Positions 11,459-20,902 of a DNA stretch of 64,000 bases are shown here, one piece after another. Where the stretch lies: NCBI RefSeq assembly GCF_015689195.1, contig NZ_CP065044.1, positions 4,464,001-4,528,000 of the forward strand. Reading direction: 5' to 3'. Within the stretch, counting starts at the first letter, position 1, and the number at the start of each line of letters is the position of its first letter. Origin of the DNA: Pectobacterium aroidearum (GTDB taxonomy: Bacteria; Pseudomonadota; Gammaproteobacteria; Enterobacterales; Enterobacteriaceae). The notes beneath the pieces were generated by a model, which saw nothing but the letters and a program-made list of their open reading frames with translations, was not told the DNA's origin and ran no database searches. The translations under genes were made by a program, and so were the position numbers.

Positions 11459-12538
11459 TTATTTTTTATTATTTTTCTGAGACTGATTTTTTTCTAAGAA
11501 ACGTTGCAGCTCATCTTTATAAAACTTCGCCGACATCATTGTGCCATGCCCGCTGGTGTCTTTACTGGCAGGAATAAGGAACAGCGTTGCCTGCTTAATT
11601 TTCTTAAGCTCATTATCCAGGATGCCTGTTTCAACAGGATTACGCTCATCATCCGCAGAGTTAATCACCAGAACGGGAGCCTTAATTTTATTCAGTTCCG
11701 GTGCCGCATTATAATTCGCGGACGACCCCCAAATATAAATAAAGTCATTGGCATCGCTGTTAGAAGGCGCAGCCAGACGATCTTCAACCAGCTTGTCCGC
11801 TTGTGCACGCGTTGGTGCTTTGCTCTGGTACGCCAGCGTGCCGCCAGTGGTGGCGATACTGAACATAATGCTCGCCGTTTTCAGCGTTGGCGGCTGCTGC
11901 GTGTAATCACCATTATTCCAGACCGGATCGTTCTTGATGGATTCAATCAGGATGCGGCGCATCATCCAGTTACGCCCAGACAATTCATTTGGCAACGACG
12001 CCATTGGCACCAGCGCATCCATCATGTCCGGGTATTTTTCACCCCAGAGCCAGGTTTGCATGCCGCCCATGGAATATCCCATCACCAGACGCAGGTGGTT
12101 AATCCCCATCCCTTCTTTGACTAAGCGATATTGTGCCTGCACCATATCGTTATAATCGTACTGTGGGAATTTCATCCGTAAGCCGTCTGACGGTTTGGAA
12201 GATTTTCCAGAACCAATGCTCTCCGGCATGATAATAAAATATTTGCTGCTATCCAGCGCCTGACCCGGCCCGAACAGTTCCCCGCCAAAGCCATTTGCGA
12301 GCAGCGCTTTAATCGGCTGGTTCGTTCCATGTAACAATAAGACGGCAGGCTTGGTTTTATCGCCGATCGTGTAGTAGTGAATACGCAGATCTTTTAATTT
12401 TTCGCCACTGTTGAAGGTAAATTCTGGCGCAATCCAGTCGCCTTCTTTGGGCTCTGGGAAATTGGCCTGTGCATGCGTTAATGGTGACAGCATTAACAGA
12501 AATGCGCCCACCACCCCTGATAGTATTCGATTAATCAT
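11459..12538 (-). CDS. Secreted alpha/beta hydrolase, MetX-like fold
   Basis: A signal peptide (MINRILSGVVGAFLLMLSP, then LTHAQA) precedes a mature domain of about 335 residues. Visible are the oxyanion region LLLHGTNQP, the nucleophile elbow GYSMGGMQ (Ser about 156), an acid in INSADDERNP (about 295) and the His in SGHGTM (about 332). Together they make a full Ser-Asp-His triad. The order and spacing resemble homoserine O-acetyltransferase-like hydrolases, but export to the periplasm argues against methionine synthesis and for an esterase or lipase role. An ATG at 12559 is in frame but would put seven residues before the signal peptide, so 12538 is preferred. The substrate is unknown. Confidence 0.85.
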   Translation of the reverse strand: MINRILSGVVGAFLLMLSPLTHAQANFPEPKEGDWIAPEFTFNSGEKLKDLRIHYYTIGDKTKPAVLLLHGTNQPIKALLANGFGGELFGPGQALDSSKYFIIMPESIGSGKSSKPSDGLRMKFPQYDYNDMVQAQYRLVKEGMGINHLRLVMGYSMGGMQTWLWGEKYPDMMDALVPMASLPNELSGRNWMMRRILIESIKNDPVWNNGDYTQQPPTLKTASIMFSIATTGGTLAYQSKAPTRAQADKLVEDRLAAPSNSDANDFIYIWGSSANYNAAPELNKIKAPVLVINSADDERNPVETGILDNELKKIKQATLFLIPASKDTSGHGTMMSAKFYKDELQRFLEKNQSQKNNKK

Positions 12539-12912
12539 AAATAACTCTGCGGTAATCATGAAGTCGTGAAGCCGCGATTCTAATGTTTATTAGGAAAAAT
12601 CCCAATAAACATGAGCGGACTAATAATAAAAAGAGATTATTCTCTGAATTTTTTATTTATCACGAAAGATTCTACAGACAGTTTTTAATAGGATGATATT
12701 TAACGAATTCCCTGCCTAAGTGCTTTACCACATTCCCCATATTCCCCATATTCCCAGCGTGAAATAGGCGCGTATAAAAACAGCAAAAAATGGATTTTTG
12801 CTCATATTTCTAGCGAGGAAAGGATCGTGTGTGATATCACCACACACGATCGACATTAGACGGGGGTTAGGTCGGGGTTGAGAATCAAGAGTTGAGAATC
12901 GGACACTGAGAA
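12539..12912. other. Gene-free stretch with short repeats and a hairpin
   Basis: The region between the hydrolase and the M48 gene is AT-rich near 12600-12720 (probable hydrolase promoter). It then has tandem ATTCCCCAT copies (about 12732-12752). A perfect hairpin GATCGTGTGTG / CACACACGATC (about 12823-12852) is a likely terminator of the M48 gene. TGAGAATC appears three times (12880-12887, 12893-12900, 12907-12914). No coding sequence is supported. Confidence 0.6.
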
Positions 12913-13950
12913 TCAGTGTTTATTCATCTCTCTTTCAATCACCTTCAGTCGTTCATCCATATCCGGGTGCGTGCTCAGCCAGTCGGGCAAATCCAACGAT
13001 TCCACTTCATCATGACTGCGGTCGTTAGCGACGAGAGCCTGATACATCGCCTGCATCGATTGCAGCGAACGCCCTTGCTGCTGCATTTCTGCTATTGCCC
13101 ACGCGTCGGCTTCCCGTTCCATGTCACGGGAAAACTGCATCTCGTTGATGAAAGCGGCAGACTGCAACACGGTATCCCCCACGCCGCTGACATCTCCCGT
13201 CATCCACATGAACGTCAGCGATACCAGTGATGAACGAACAACCATGCGCATTGGGTGGCGGTAGGCGTGGTGCCCCATTTCATGCAGCATCACCGCAGCT
13301 AACTCGTTATCACTTTTCGCCAGCGTCACCAGATCGTCGCTGATAATCAGCGTGCCATCTGCCAGCATAAAGGCATTCGGCCCGATAGGCGCAGACATGA
13401 TCTCCAGACGCAGCGGCGTTTTATCTTCCCGCATGTCTGCAGGCATAACCTGTTGAAACAGCGTTTGCATCGCCTGTTGGCGTTCAATAGGCAGCTTGGA
13501 AGGCGTAAAATCACTGTGCCGCAACAGCGTCAGCGTATGTTGCCCCAACTGCTGCTCAATGGCGGTAGGTATACGTAGCGCCAGTGCGGAACTCGCCCAC
13601 GGCAGCACGACATAAACGTAATTGATGACTATCAGAATCGTGGCGAACAGCGTGAGAATGACGCCACGCTTATGACGCTCCAGACGATGGACAAGCCCCG
13701 GTCGGCGGCGGGCGGAATACCATGCACGAAAGGTGGGATCGTCGGCAGGCACAAAGCGGCCGCCGTCAGGAAACGTTAGCGTCAGAGGAATGGAACCCAA
13801 CGCATCGGAAACCGTAACCTGCTCCAGCGAAAATGTCGTGTTCGATGACCCGGTGTTCAGCACCATCATCGAACCGTTGTCCGCTAAATGAAGAGAAGCG
13901 GCCACGCGGGCCGCCAATCCGGGGTATTGATAATGCCCCTCAATATTCAT
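12913..13950 (-). CDS. Membrane-bound M48 family metalloprotease
   Basis: The 345-aa protein has an unrecognised beta-rich N-terminal domain (1-95, ending GGRFVPADDPTF). A single membrane helix follows (about 99-118, GVILTLFATILIVINYVYVV), then a C-terminal M48 peptidase domain. The zinc motif HEMGHHAYRHP (His about 222 and 226) and a downstream EREADAWAI supply the metal ligands, as in the Oma1/YcaL/BepA group. The domain most likely faces the periplasm. The substrate is unknown; relatives act in outer-membrane protein quality control. The ERIC-like element lies just upstream of its start. Confidence 0.85.
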   Translation of the reverse strand: MNIEGHYQYPGLAARVAASLHLADNGSMMVLNTGSSNTTFSLEQVTVSDALGSIPLTLTFPDGGRFVPADDPTFRAWYSARRRPGLVHRLERHKRGVILTLFATILIVINYVYVVLPWASSALALRIPTAIEQQLGQHTLTLLRHSDFTPSKLPIERQQAMQTLFQQVMPADMREDKTPLRLEIMSAPIGPNAFMLADGTLIISDDLVTLAKSDNELAAVMLHEMGHHAYRHPMRMVVRSSLVSLTFMWMTGDVSGVGDTVLQSAAFINEMQFSRDMEREADAWAIAEMQQQGRSLQSMQAMYQALVANDRSHDEVESLDLPDWLSTHPDMDERLKVIEREMNKH

Positions 13951-13960
13951 ATTCCTGCCT

Positions 13961-14161
13961 TATACTCGTCATACTTCAAGTTGCATGTGCGTTGGCTACG
14001 CTCAAATACTCGGCCCGTCGTGGGCCTCGCCCTGAAGGGCCGCTGCACGCAGCGTTCAAATCTGCTCCCGGCAGATTTGTCACCCGAATCACTTACCTGA
14101 GTAAGCTCATCGGGATTCCTTCCCTTACCGCCTTCCTGAAACTCGAATTATTTAGAGTATA
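13961..14161. repeat. ERIC-like element, long variant
   Basis: The element is bounded by TATACTC (13961-13967) and GAGTATA (14155-14161). Its core near 14085-14118 reads CACTTACCTGAGTAAGCTCA, the dyad of enterobacterial repetitive intergenic consensus (ERIC) sequences. At about 201 bp it exceeds the usual 127 bp, so it carries inserted sequence in the left half (about 13990-14070). Such elements fold into long hairpins and are non-autonomous. It separates the yjgN stop from the M48 gene. Confidence 0.8.
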
Positions 14162-14168
14162 TAACAAC

Positions 14169-15350
14169 TTACAGACCGACGCCTAAATCGAGCGCCTGCA
14201 CAGCTTCTTCGGCCAGTGCGCTGTTTGCCGTGTCCTGATGTGCCTGAACGTGCAGCAATGCCAGATCGCCTTCAACCGCTGTTGCATTCGCGATATAGCG
14301 AGCGTGACGAATCTCTGCTACTGGCGCAGCCCAACCCAAAGAGAAAATAGTGATCAGACTATTGGTTATCAGCAGCCCCATGTAAGACAGCGTTTGCATG
14401 GAAGAGTGCAATTTCACATCGCCATTCAGCGACGTCTGGTTAAACAGATAATTACGCTGTGCGACTACCAGATAGCTGCTGGAAACCAGCACGCCCAGCA
14501 GCGCCACAATGAACATCATAATAAAATTAAAGGCATTGCTCAGTAGCATCATCAGTATGAGATCTTCATTGCCGCCGCCCATCATAATGGTTTGGAACAG
14601 CGTGAAAATGAAGGAGCTCATGAACGACAGCGCTGCGATCAGGAAAGGCACAAAAATCAGCAGGCTAACCAAGGCGAATTTAATAAATGCCGCTTTCGTC
14701 AATTCCGCTTTAAACGCGGTTTTCCCGAAGGACAGGTTATTCACATAGAAATCAAGCTGCATCATTTTCATGATGCCGTTTACCGCAGCAAACCCTGGAA
14801 TAGCAATCGCCAGTGCAATGAACCCAATCAGAATAGGGCTATTACTCTGCATACCGATCATGACCACAACAACCAGAGCGATATAAAAAGCCAGCATCAG
14901 CAGAATAGGGCAAAACAGCAATACCCAATACGCGCGGCCAGTCTGGCAATCATAGTTAAAACGGACGCCACGGTAGCTGGACATAATGGCGTTATAACGC
15001 CAGTTACGGATCACAATAATTGGAATAAGTGCCGCAAATGCCAGTGCGATAATAGTACCGAGCGTGGGTGACATCGCCAATATGATATAAAACAGAATGA
15101 TTCCAGCGATAACCAGCAAACGCCCTTTGAGAATCTGAATGGGATCTGCATGGTAATCAAAACGGTCACCGTTAATTTCCGTGTTGCCGTAAAAATAACG
15201 ACGGCGACGTACGGTAGCCCAGGCAGAATAAATGCCCAGAGTGATGACCGTTAATAACGCATTCACCAACCAAATTGCAAAATATTCCCCGGCCTTACCA
15301 TGAAATTTCACGCGATGCTGCGTGTTATTTTCTGAAGTATTGATTGTCAT
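14169..15350 (-). CDS. yjgN: YjgN family membrane protein (DUF898)
   Basis: The 393-aa protein (E. coli YjgN 398) has about ten hydrophobic segments. It shows the family motifs FHGKAGEYFAIWLVN near the N-terminus, RRRYFYGNTEINGDRFDYH, and NYLFNQTSLNGDVKLHSS near the C-terminus. Its function is unknown. It keeps its enterobacterial neighbourhood beside yjgM, rraB and argI, and is divergent from yjgM. Confidence 0.92.
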   Translation of the reverse strand: MTINTSENNTQHRVKFHGKAGEYFAIWLVNALLTVITLGIYSAWATVRRRRYFYGNTEINGDRFDYHADPIQILKGRLLVIAGIILFYIILAMSPTLGTIIALAFAALIPIIVIRNWRYNAIMSSYRGVRFNYDCQTGRAYWVLLFCPILLMLAFYIALVVVVMIGMQSNSPILIGFIALAIAIPGFAAVNGIMKMMQLDFYVNNLSFGKTAFKAELTKAAFIKFALVSLLIFVPFLIAALSFMSSFIFTLFQTIMMGGGNEDLILMMLLSNAFNFIMMFIVALLGVLVSSSYLVVAQRNYLFNQTSLNGDVKLHSSMQTLSYMGLLITNSLITIFSLGWAAPVAEIRHARYIANATAVEGDLALLHVQAHQDTANSALAEEAVQALDLGVGL

Positions 15351-15644
15351 AAACCTTTCATCCTAAAAGAAATAAGCCTCATAGACACGTCATTCGACAC
15401 GTTATGGGCATACAAAAAGCGGCTTATTTAAGCATGTCCTGTTAATCACAACAATAAAAGTTAACAGCAATTAAACAAGTTTATATACTTGTAAATTACA
15501 AGGAATAGGGAAAGCCATAGAGAAACTCACATATCCGTAACGTCAGCCTGACAGGTATAGACGTTGCATCAATGTGGTCTGAAATGGTATTACAATCGGC
15601 CAGGATCATTCCCCTCGTAAACCGTAAGAACAAGAGTACGTATT
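15351..15644. promoter_or_regulatory. Divergent yjgN / yjgM intergenic region
   Basis: This AT-rich stretch of 294 bp holds no supported ORF and presumably carries both promoters. I see no clear operator. Confidence 0.4.
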
Positions 15645-16148
15645 ATGACAACCGCGACCTCCGCCAAGCTTCAGGTACGCCCAATCACTGCACATGACGA
15701 TGCCGCTATCGCTCGGGTCATCCGTCAGGTTTCTGCTGAATTTGGTTTGACGGCTGATAAAGGCTACACCGTGTCCGATCCGAATCTGGACGCGCTGTTT
15801 GCCCTCTATAGCCAGCCGCAAAGCGCTTACTGGGTAATTGAATACGAAGGCTGTGTGGTGGGCGGCGGCGGTATTGCACCACTGGTCGCGGGTGACGAAG
15901 ATGTGTGTGAATTGCAGAAAATGTATTTCTTACCCATCGCGCGGGGCAAAGGGCTGGCGCGCCAATTAGCGATACAAGCGCTTGATTTTGCGCGTCAGCA
16001 CGGCTTTCGCCGCTGTTATCTGGAAACGACGGGTCACCTGACCAGCGCGATCCGCCTGTATGAATCATTGGGCTTCGAGCCGATTTCCCACTCAATGGGC
16101 AACACGGGCCACACCGACTGTGAAGTAACGATGCTGAAGGTGCTGTAA
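15645..16148 (+). CDS. yjgM: GNAT family N-acetyltransferase YjgM
   Basis: The 167-aa single-domain GNAT protein carries the acetyl-CoA motif [19 protein letters not shown] (motif A, with R-G-K-G-L-A) and the C-terminal [23 protein letters not shown] (motif B). E. coli YjgM has the same length and position. The acceptor substrate is not evident. It is followed by a shared terminator facing rraB. Confidence 0.92.
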   Translation: MTTATSAKLQVRPITAHDDAAIARVIRQVSAEFGLTADKGYTVSDPNLDALFALYSQPQSAYWVIEYEGCVVGGGGIAPLVAGDEDVCELQKMYFLPIARGKGLARQLAIQALDFARQHGFRRCYLETTGHLTSAIRLYESLGFEPISHSMGNTGHTDCEVTMLKVL

Positions 16149-16152
16149 AAGC

Positions 16153-16185
16153 AAATAAAAACGCCGCAGGGTATTCCTGCGGCAT
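16153..16185. terminator. Terminator between yjgM and rraB
   Basis: GCCGCAGG and CCTGCGGC (16163-16183) form a stem with a 5-nt loop. On the minus strand it is followed by GTTTTTATTTG, so it fits the rraB transcript best. It lies in the convergent gap and may also stop yjgM. Confidence 0.75.
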
Positions 16186-16216
16186 TCAGTGAGGCGTGTA
16201 CTTTGAGATGAATGAC

Positions 16217-16642
16217 TTAGTGGCGCTTGCCGTCATCGTCTTCGTCATAAAAATCTTCATCATCCCCGTCTTCTTCGCCTTCACCATCTGGATCTTCGAA
16301 GTAGGTACCCCAGCCGTCGTAATTCACACCGTGGCGTTCTGCCAACGCCAGCAGTTGTTCTACCTGTGCGTCGATCAGTTCCGCATTCAGCGCAACTTCA
16401 CTGATGGCATCACAGCACATCAGCAACACGCCATCTTCCACTTCCAGTTCTTCCGCATCCGTCACTTCGTAGCCCAGTTTGAAGGCTTCTACAGCGACTT
16501 TTTCCAACACTTCAAACTTCTCAGCAGAGAAATGGTGTTCAATGGTATAGAGCGCGTCAGGATCGCTGCCATCATCCAGCAGTTCTTCAATGATCAGGCG
16601 TGTCTCTTCCCGTTGCTCTTCCAGTAATTCGCGGTTTGCCAT
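16217..16642 (-). CDS. rraB: Ribonuclease E inhibitor RraB
   Basis: The 141-aa acidic protein (E. coli 138) starts [21 protein letters not shown], contains the conserved [20 protein letters not shown] block and [10 protein letters not shown], and ends in a very acidic tail ([18 protein letters not shown]). RraB binds the C-terminal half of RNase E and changes the composition of the degradosome, altering mRNA decay. It is divergent from argI, as in E. coli. Confidence 0.96.
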   Translation of the reverse strand: MANRELLEEQREETRLIIEELLDDGSDPDALYTIEHHFSAEKFEVLEKVAVEAFKLGYEVTDAEELEVEDGVLLMCCDAISEVALNAELIDAQVEQLLALAERHGVNYDGWGTYFEDPDGEGEEDGDDEDFYDEDDDGKRH

Positions 16643-16732
16643 GCCTCAGTCCTCATTAATCGACGTAATATTGCTTATTGTCCCACAGCCCTGCGGCTTG
16701 CTCCACCACAAAGTTTGATATCACCACTTGAA

Positions 16733-16771
16733 TTTGAATAATTACACATATAAAGTGAATTTTAATTCAAC
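16733..16771 (+). promoter_or_regulatory. Two ARG boxes (ArgR operator) before argI
   Basis: Two 18-bp boxes lie in tandem with a 3-bp gap: 16733-16750 (core TGAATAATTACACA) and 16754-16771 (core TGAATTTTAATTCA, a near-perfect palindrome). This is the known double-box arrangement bound by the ArgR-arginine hexamer. It implies arginine repression of argI. Confidence 0.92.
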
Positions 16772-16803
16772 CAATGATGTTGAGCCACATGGAGATGTAC
16801 ATC

Positions 16804-17811
16804 ATGCAACCGTTCTACAAGCGTCATTTTTTAAGGTTAATGGATTTTACACCCGCAGAAATTGCCAATCTTTTAGCCCTGTCAACGAAACTGAAAGCCG
16901 ATAAAAAAAACGGGACAGAAGTCCGCCGCCTGCAAGGTAAAAACATCGCACTCATCTTCGAAAAAGATTCGACTCGTACTCGCTGCTCTTTCGAAGTTGC
17001 TGCATACGATCAGGGCGCGCAAGTGACCTATCTCGGCCCAAGCGGTAGCCAAATCGGCCATAAAGAATCCATCAAAGATACCGCTCGCGTGCTGGGAAGA
17101 ATGTACGACGGCATTCAATATCGCGGCTATGGCCAGCAGATTGTCGAAACGCTGGCGCAATACGCTGGTGTGCCAGTCTGGAACGGACTGACGAACGAAT
17201 TCCACCCTACGCAGCTACTGGCAGATCTGCTGACGATGCAGGAACATTTGCCGGGTAAACCGCTGTCAGAAATGACGCTCGTTTACGTGGGCGATGCGCG
17301 CAACAACATGGGCAACACCATGTTGGAAGCAGCAGCGCTGACCGGGCTGGATTTACGCCTTGTTGCGCCAAAAGCCTGCTGGCCGGATGCTGGTTTGGTG
17401 GCAGAGTGTCAGGCCGCGGCAGAGCAAACTGGCGGCAGCATCACGCTGACGGAAGATATCGCTACGGGCGTCGCAGGCGCAGATTTCATTTATACCGACG
17501 TCTGGGTTTCCATGGGGGAACCGAAAGAGACCTGGCAGGAGCGCATCGCGCTGCTGAAACCGTATCAGGTGAACGCGGCGATGATTGCTGCAACGGGCAA
17601 TCCGCAGGTGAAATTCCTGCACTGCCTGCCCGCTTTCCACGACGATCAGACGACGATGGGCCAACAAATGGCAGAACAATATGGTCTGCACGGCGGAATG
17701 GAAGTCACGGACGAGGTCTTTGAATCCGCGCACAGCATCGTGTTCGATCAGGCGGAAAACCGTATGCACACCATCAAAGCGGTGATGGTCGCTACGCTAG
17801 CGCAAGATTAA
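16804..17811 (+). CDS. argI: Ornithine carbamoyltransferase
   Basis: The 335-aa enzyme (E. coli ArgI 334) carries the carbamoyl-phosphate motif STRTR (residues 56-60), the HPTQLLADL motif and the ornithine-site FLHCLP (271-276). It makes citrulline from ornithine and carbamoyl phosphate in arginine synthesis. The frame is open from 16774, but ATG 16804 has GGAG upstream and gives the family N-terminus ([19 protein letters not shown]). Upstream ARG boxes indicate ArgR control. Confidence 0.97.
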   Translation: MQPFYKRHFLRLMDFTPAEIANLLALSTKLKADKKNGTEVRRLQGKNIALIFEKDSTRTRCSFEVAAYDQGAQVTYLGPSGSQIGHKESIKDTARVLGRMYDGIQYRGYGQQIVETLAQYAGVPVWNGLTNEFHPTQLLADLLTMQEHLPGKPLSEMTLVYVGDARNNMGNTMLEAAALTGLDLRLVAPKACWPDAGLVAECQAAAEQTGGSITLTEDIATGVAGADFIYTDVWVSMGEPKETWQERIALLKPYQVNAAMIAATGNPQVKFLHCLPAFHDDQTTMGQQMAEQYGLHGGMEVTDEVFESAHSIVFDQAENRMHTIKAVMVATLAQD

Positions 17812-17948
17812 GATTTAGCCTGCCTTTGATATGTTTTAAAAACAGATCAGAGGTGGGAAGGCTCTTTTTCAGTGGGATTATCCCGTGTCGATGTTCTCTC
17901 GCCTGACTCCGGGCATTCAGCAGCCCCAGTGAGTGCGGGACAATGCGC

Positions 17949-17993
17949 AATCAATTCAGGCTCAATCAATTCAGGCTCAATCAATTCAGGCTC
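17949..17993 (+). repeat. 15-bp unit repeated three times
   Basis: AATCAATTCAGGCTC is repeated perfectly at 17949-17963, 17964-17978 and 17979-17993. It lies in the 390-bp gap between argI and the PAS-HTH genes. The rest of that gap (17812-18202) shows no gene. The perfect copies suggest recent slippage. Confidence 0.9.
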
Positions 17994-18202
17994 AAGAAAA
18001 TCACCGAAAGAGGTCAGAGGATTACGGGTAGCGTCGTAGCAGGAAACAAGGTCGAGAGCCTAAGCAATGTACATAAAAAATCGGAAAGCAAGGCACGTTT
18101 GTGGATTCTTACACAGTAGTTGGATCGTTCAACTGATCCTTAACTGCTCGGCTTAGAGTCCTTTCCCGTCATTTTGACATGAGAGGCTCGAACCACAGCC
18201 CC

Positions 18203-18868
18203 TCAGGTAATCGACACATGCCCTTTTATCAGAAAAAAGGGAGGAATGTAGTTATCCCATCCTTTTTGGTTGCAGTGTTGGATCAGGGCGGTGCTGTTTG
18301 CCACTCCTGCTTTATCACAGCAACGCGTTATCCTGTTACGAAGCGTTGAGGAACTTATACCGAGTATGTCCGGAATACGGTTCTGCTTTACCCCGCTCTG
18401 CAGTAAAAGAACGGCCTCCCACTCTTTGTCGGTAAAAATATTTGCCGGTCGGGTGAACACAATGGGCTTCCTTTCGCATGGCATAAGAAAGGTTGAAAAG
18501 TAAACATTGGTGATTTCTATGTAGGTGCAAACAATCCCGTCATTGCCATCATTGAGCCGCCAAGGACGCTTCTCCACCAGAAAAGACCTGAGTCTATTTC
18601 GTCTTCCGTAATCAAATGTTTTGAGGACAATACTCATTTCATTTGTGGTCAATATTTTTTGGTCGTCATACAGTATATGACCGTAGTGTTCGCTGATATC
18701 GGGCGTTAAGTCAGTGTCGAGACAGCCTACAAGTTTATTTTCTGTTACGCCGAAATACTGACATGCCATCTTATTGCCATAAACATACTGAGAGTTACAG
18801 TCCTTTATTGCCCAGCCAAACAAAGAGTTATCAAAGTAATACTCAACAGGAGTCAAATCTGGGTCCAT
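18203..18868 (-). CDS. PAS-HTH transcriptional regulator, paralog A
   Basis: The 221-aa protein has an N-terminal PAS-type sensor (about 5-120; FGWAIKDCNSQYVYGNKMAC, then VTENKLVGCLDTD). A C-terminal LuxR-like helix-turn-helix follows (about 145-200; FTDKEWEAVLLLQSGVKQNR, IPDILGISSSTLRNRI). It should sense a small molecule or redox state and bind DNA. It begins 4 bp after its paralog ends, so the two form an operon. The shared tail (IPPFFLIKGHV) shows that they arose by tandem duplication. Ligand and targets are unknown. Confidence 0.8.
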   Translation of the reverse strand: MDPDLTPVEYYFDNSLFGWAIKDCNSQYVYGNKMACQYFGVTENKLVGCLDTDLTPDISEHYGHILYDDQKILTTNEMSIVLKTFDYGRRNRLRSFLVEKRPWRLNDGNDGIVCTYIEITNVYFSTFLMPCERKPIVFTRPANIFTDKEWEAVLLLQSGVKQNRIPDILGISSSTLRNRITRCCDKAGVANSTALIQHCNQKGWDNYIPPFFLIKGHVSIT

Positions 18869-18872
18869 CAGG

Positions 18873-19556
18873 TTAGCCTCTGATAATGATATGTCCTTTT
18901 TTCAGAAAGAACAGCGGGATGTAGTTATCAAATCGGTTATCTCTACAGTATTCCTTTAGGCCTGATACTGAATTCAAACCTGTTTTTCTGTAGCAGCTTC
19001 TGAGTCTGCTGTTAACAGCGTCGACGGTGATTGAGAGGATGCTGCTTATATCTTTAAGCATCATCCCACAGACAAGCAGGTAAATAACCTCCCATTCCTT
19101 CTCAGTAAATATTGTAGAAGGGGGCTCGAAGGTGGAGTGTTGAATTATGGTTCCATTTAGCAACGAGGTCGGTGTGATGATCCTAACATGCCTGACGCTG
19201 ATAACTGTGCCTATACAGTTGCGATGTTCATCATAGATTGGCTCCTGAATATTGTAGGCAGGCTGCATTATTTTTTCCGTGCCTTGAATATGCGTTGTAA
19301 TGGCTCTCACCGCCTTACCAGTACGCTCTATCTCTCGTTCCTGCTGATTAAAAATGTCTGAAAATTCGGCGACAGGAACAGGGATATCCCTAATATTCAA
19401 ACCTTCATAATCATAACGAGTTGATATGGTTTGCCAGGTTTTAAAGGTGTTATTGACATAAACAAAACGGGAATTTGTGTCTTTTATTGCCCAGCCGACA
19501 AGAGGATCGCTTTCAAACATTGCGATTAATCTGTCAGGTAACGTAATTTGTGTCAT
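18873..19556 (-). CDS. PAS-HTH transcriptional regulator, paralog B
   Basis: The 227-aa protein has the same plan as its downstream neighbour. A PAS-like N-terminus (VGWAIKDTNSRFVYVNNTFK) precedes a LuxR-type helix-turn-helix (FTEKEWEVIYLLVCGMMLKD, ISSILSITVDAVNSRLRSC) and the tail IPLFFLKKGHI. It is first in the two-gene operon. Base composition is more AT-rich than the flanking argI and pyrBI, which hints at acquisition, though I did not compute it. Confidence 0.8.
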   Translation of the reverse strand: MTQITLPDRLIAMFESDPLVGWAIKDTNSRFVYVNNTFKTWQTISTRYDYEGLNIRDIPVPVAEFSDIFNQQEREIERTGKAVRAITTHIQGTEKIMQPAYNIQEPIYDEHRNCIGTVISVRHVRIITPTSLLNGTIIQHSTFEPPSTIFTEKEWEVIYLLVCGMMLKDISSILSITVDAVNSRLRSCYRKTGLNSVSGLKEYCRDNRFDNYIPLFFLKKGHIIIRG

Positions 19557-19702
19557 CAGTGTATCCCTACATTAAAATTACCCTACATTAAATATGCCGT
19601 ACCTGATATGCACCTGTTTATAAAAACTGAAATAGAATAAAAAGTCTGTGACAGGCCAATGCCAGGGAAAACATCCTACATAAATTAAAGTAATAATATA
19701 CC

Positions 19703-19790
19703 TATAATCGAAAGGTCATAAGGTTTTCTAGCAAGAAAATCATTTTCTTAATAATGCCAGTCAGTTAAGCAACTGACTGGCTATTTTTTT
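19703..19790 (+). ncRNA. Candidate small RNA with own promoter and terminator
   Basis: TATAAT (19703-19708) could be a -10 box, with a start near 19714-19716. The -35 is poor. The stretch then holds a weak hairpin GGTTTTC / GAAAATC and a strong terminator: GCCAGTCAGTT and AACTGACTGGC (19756-19781, perfect 11 bp, loop AAGC), followed by TATTTTTTT. No plus-strand gene lies upstream for this terminator to serve, since the flanking genes are both on the minus strand. A transcript of about 75 nt is implied. The function is unknown. Confidence 0.5.
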
Positions 19791-19915
19791 CTATGCCTTG
19801 CGGTATTTACGTAGTTTTTCCTTTACCACTCTGTAGAAGGGGAAAACCACCGAGAGGCATCTGAGGCATCATTTTCTTCCATTTTATGGCTGAACGTTCC
19901 TTGTTCACAAAAATC

Positions 19916-20482
<567 letters not shown>

Positions 20483-20579
20483 TCACTCTTCTCAATCTCC
20501 CCTCTTCCACCCGCGTGCGTTATGCATACCGCACCCTATCCGCAACCGATTGCGATGCGTAAAAAACCACGTTTTCTGC

Positions 20580-20632
20580 TTGAAATAGCCTAGTCGGCGC
20601 GTATAATTCCCGACAGTTTGCCGGGAGGGGTC
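20580..20632 (+). promoter_or_regulatory. pyrLBI promoter and initially transcribed region
   Basis: TTGAAA (20580-20585), a 16-bp spacer and a consensus TATAAT (20602-20607) form a strong promoter. The start region reads CAGTTTGCCGGGAGG, which keeps the TTTGCCGGGAGG of the E. coli pyrBI start, where a run of Ts allows UTP-dependent reiterative initiation. Here the bases before the Ts are AG rather than AA. Confidence 0.8.
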
Positions 20633-20755
20633 ATGCACCGTTACACCAAAAAATCCGCTGCTTATGTTGGTTCTCAACCACAACTGCCATCCGGCAGCCA
20701 GCCAGCGTTTTCCTTTCCGTTGCTCAATTATTCCATTAAGAAAGCCCCTCAATGA
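20633..20755 (+). CDS. pyrL: pyrBI leader peptide
   Basis: A 40-codon ORF with a very good ribosome site (GGGAGGGG, 3 bases before ATG) encodes MHRYTKKSAAYVGSQPQLPS and continues to IKKAPQ. Its TGA (20753-20755) lies inside the attenuator stem. A U-rich stretch (about 20708-20718) precedes the hairpin. In pyrBI control, low UTP makes polymerase pause in such a stretch, the leader ribosome catches up and the terminator cannot form. A second ORF, from ATG 20664 with no ribosome site, reads through the attenuator as PLNEGLFF, like the end of E. coli PyrL. Confidence 0.75.
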   Translation: MHRYTKKSAAYVGSQPQLPSGSQPAFSFPLLNYSIKKAPQ

Positions 20756-20768
20756 GGGGCTTTTTTTT
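20741..20768 (+). terminator. pyrBI attenuator
   Basis: AGCCCCT and AGGGGCT (20743-20761) form the stem, followed by eight Ts. It lies between the leader peptide and pyrB and is the intrinsic terminator of the UTP-sensing attenuation. Confidence 0.92.
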
Positions 20769-20902
20769 GTGCCCAATCATCCACGACGGCAACCTTTGCA
20801 GGTCGTCACGTTGTGGCATCAAAAAGCGAATCAGGCATTTTTGCCGACAGCTCGGGCAGCCAGATACGACATTTCCTGTTTACTCGTTAGGAGAAAGACA
20901 AC

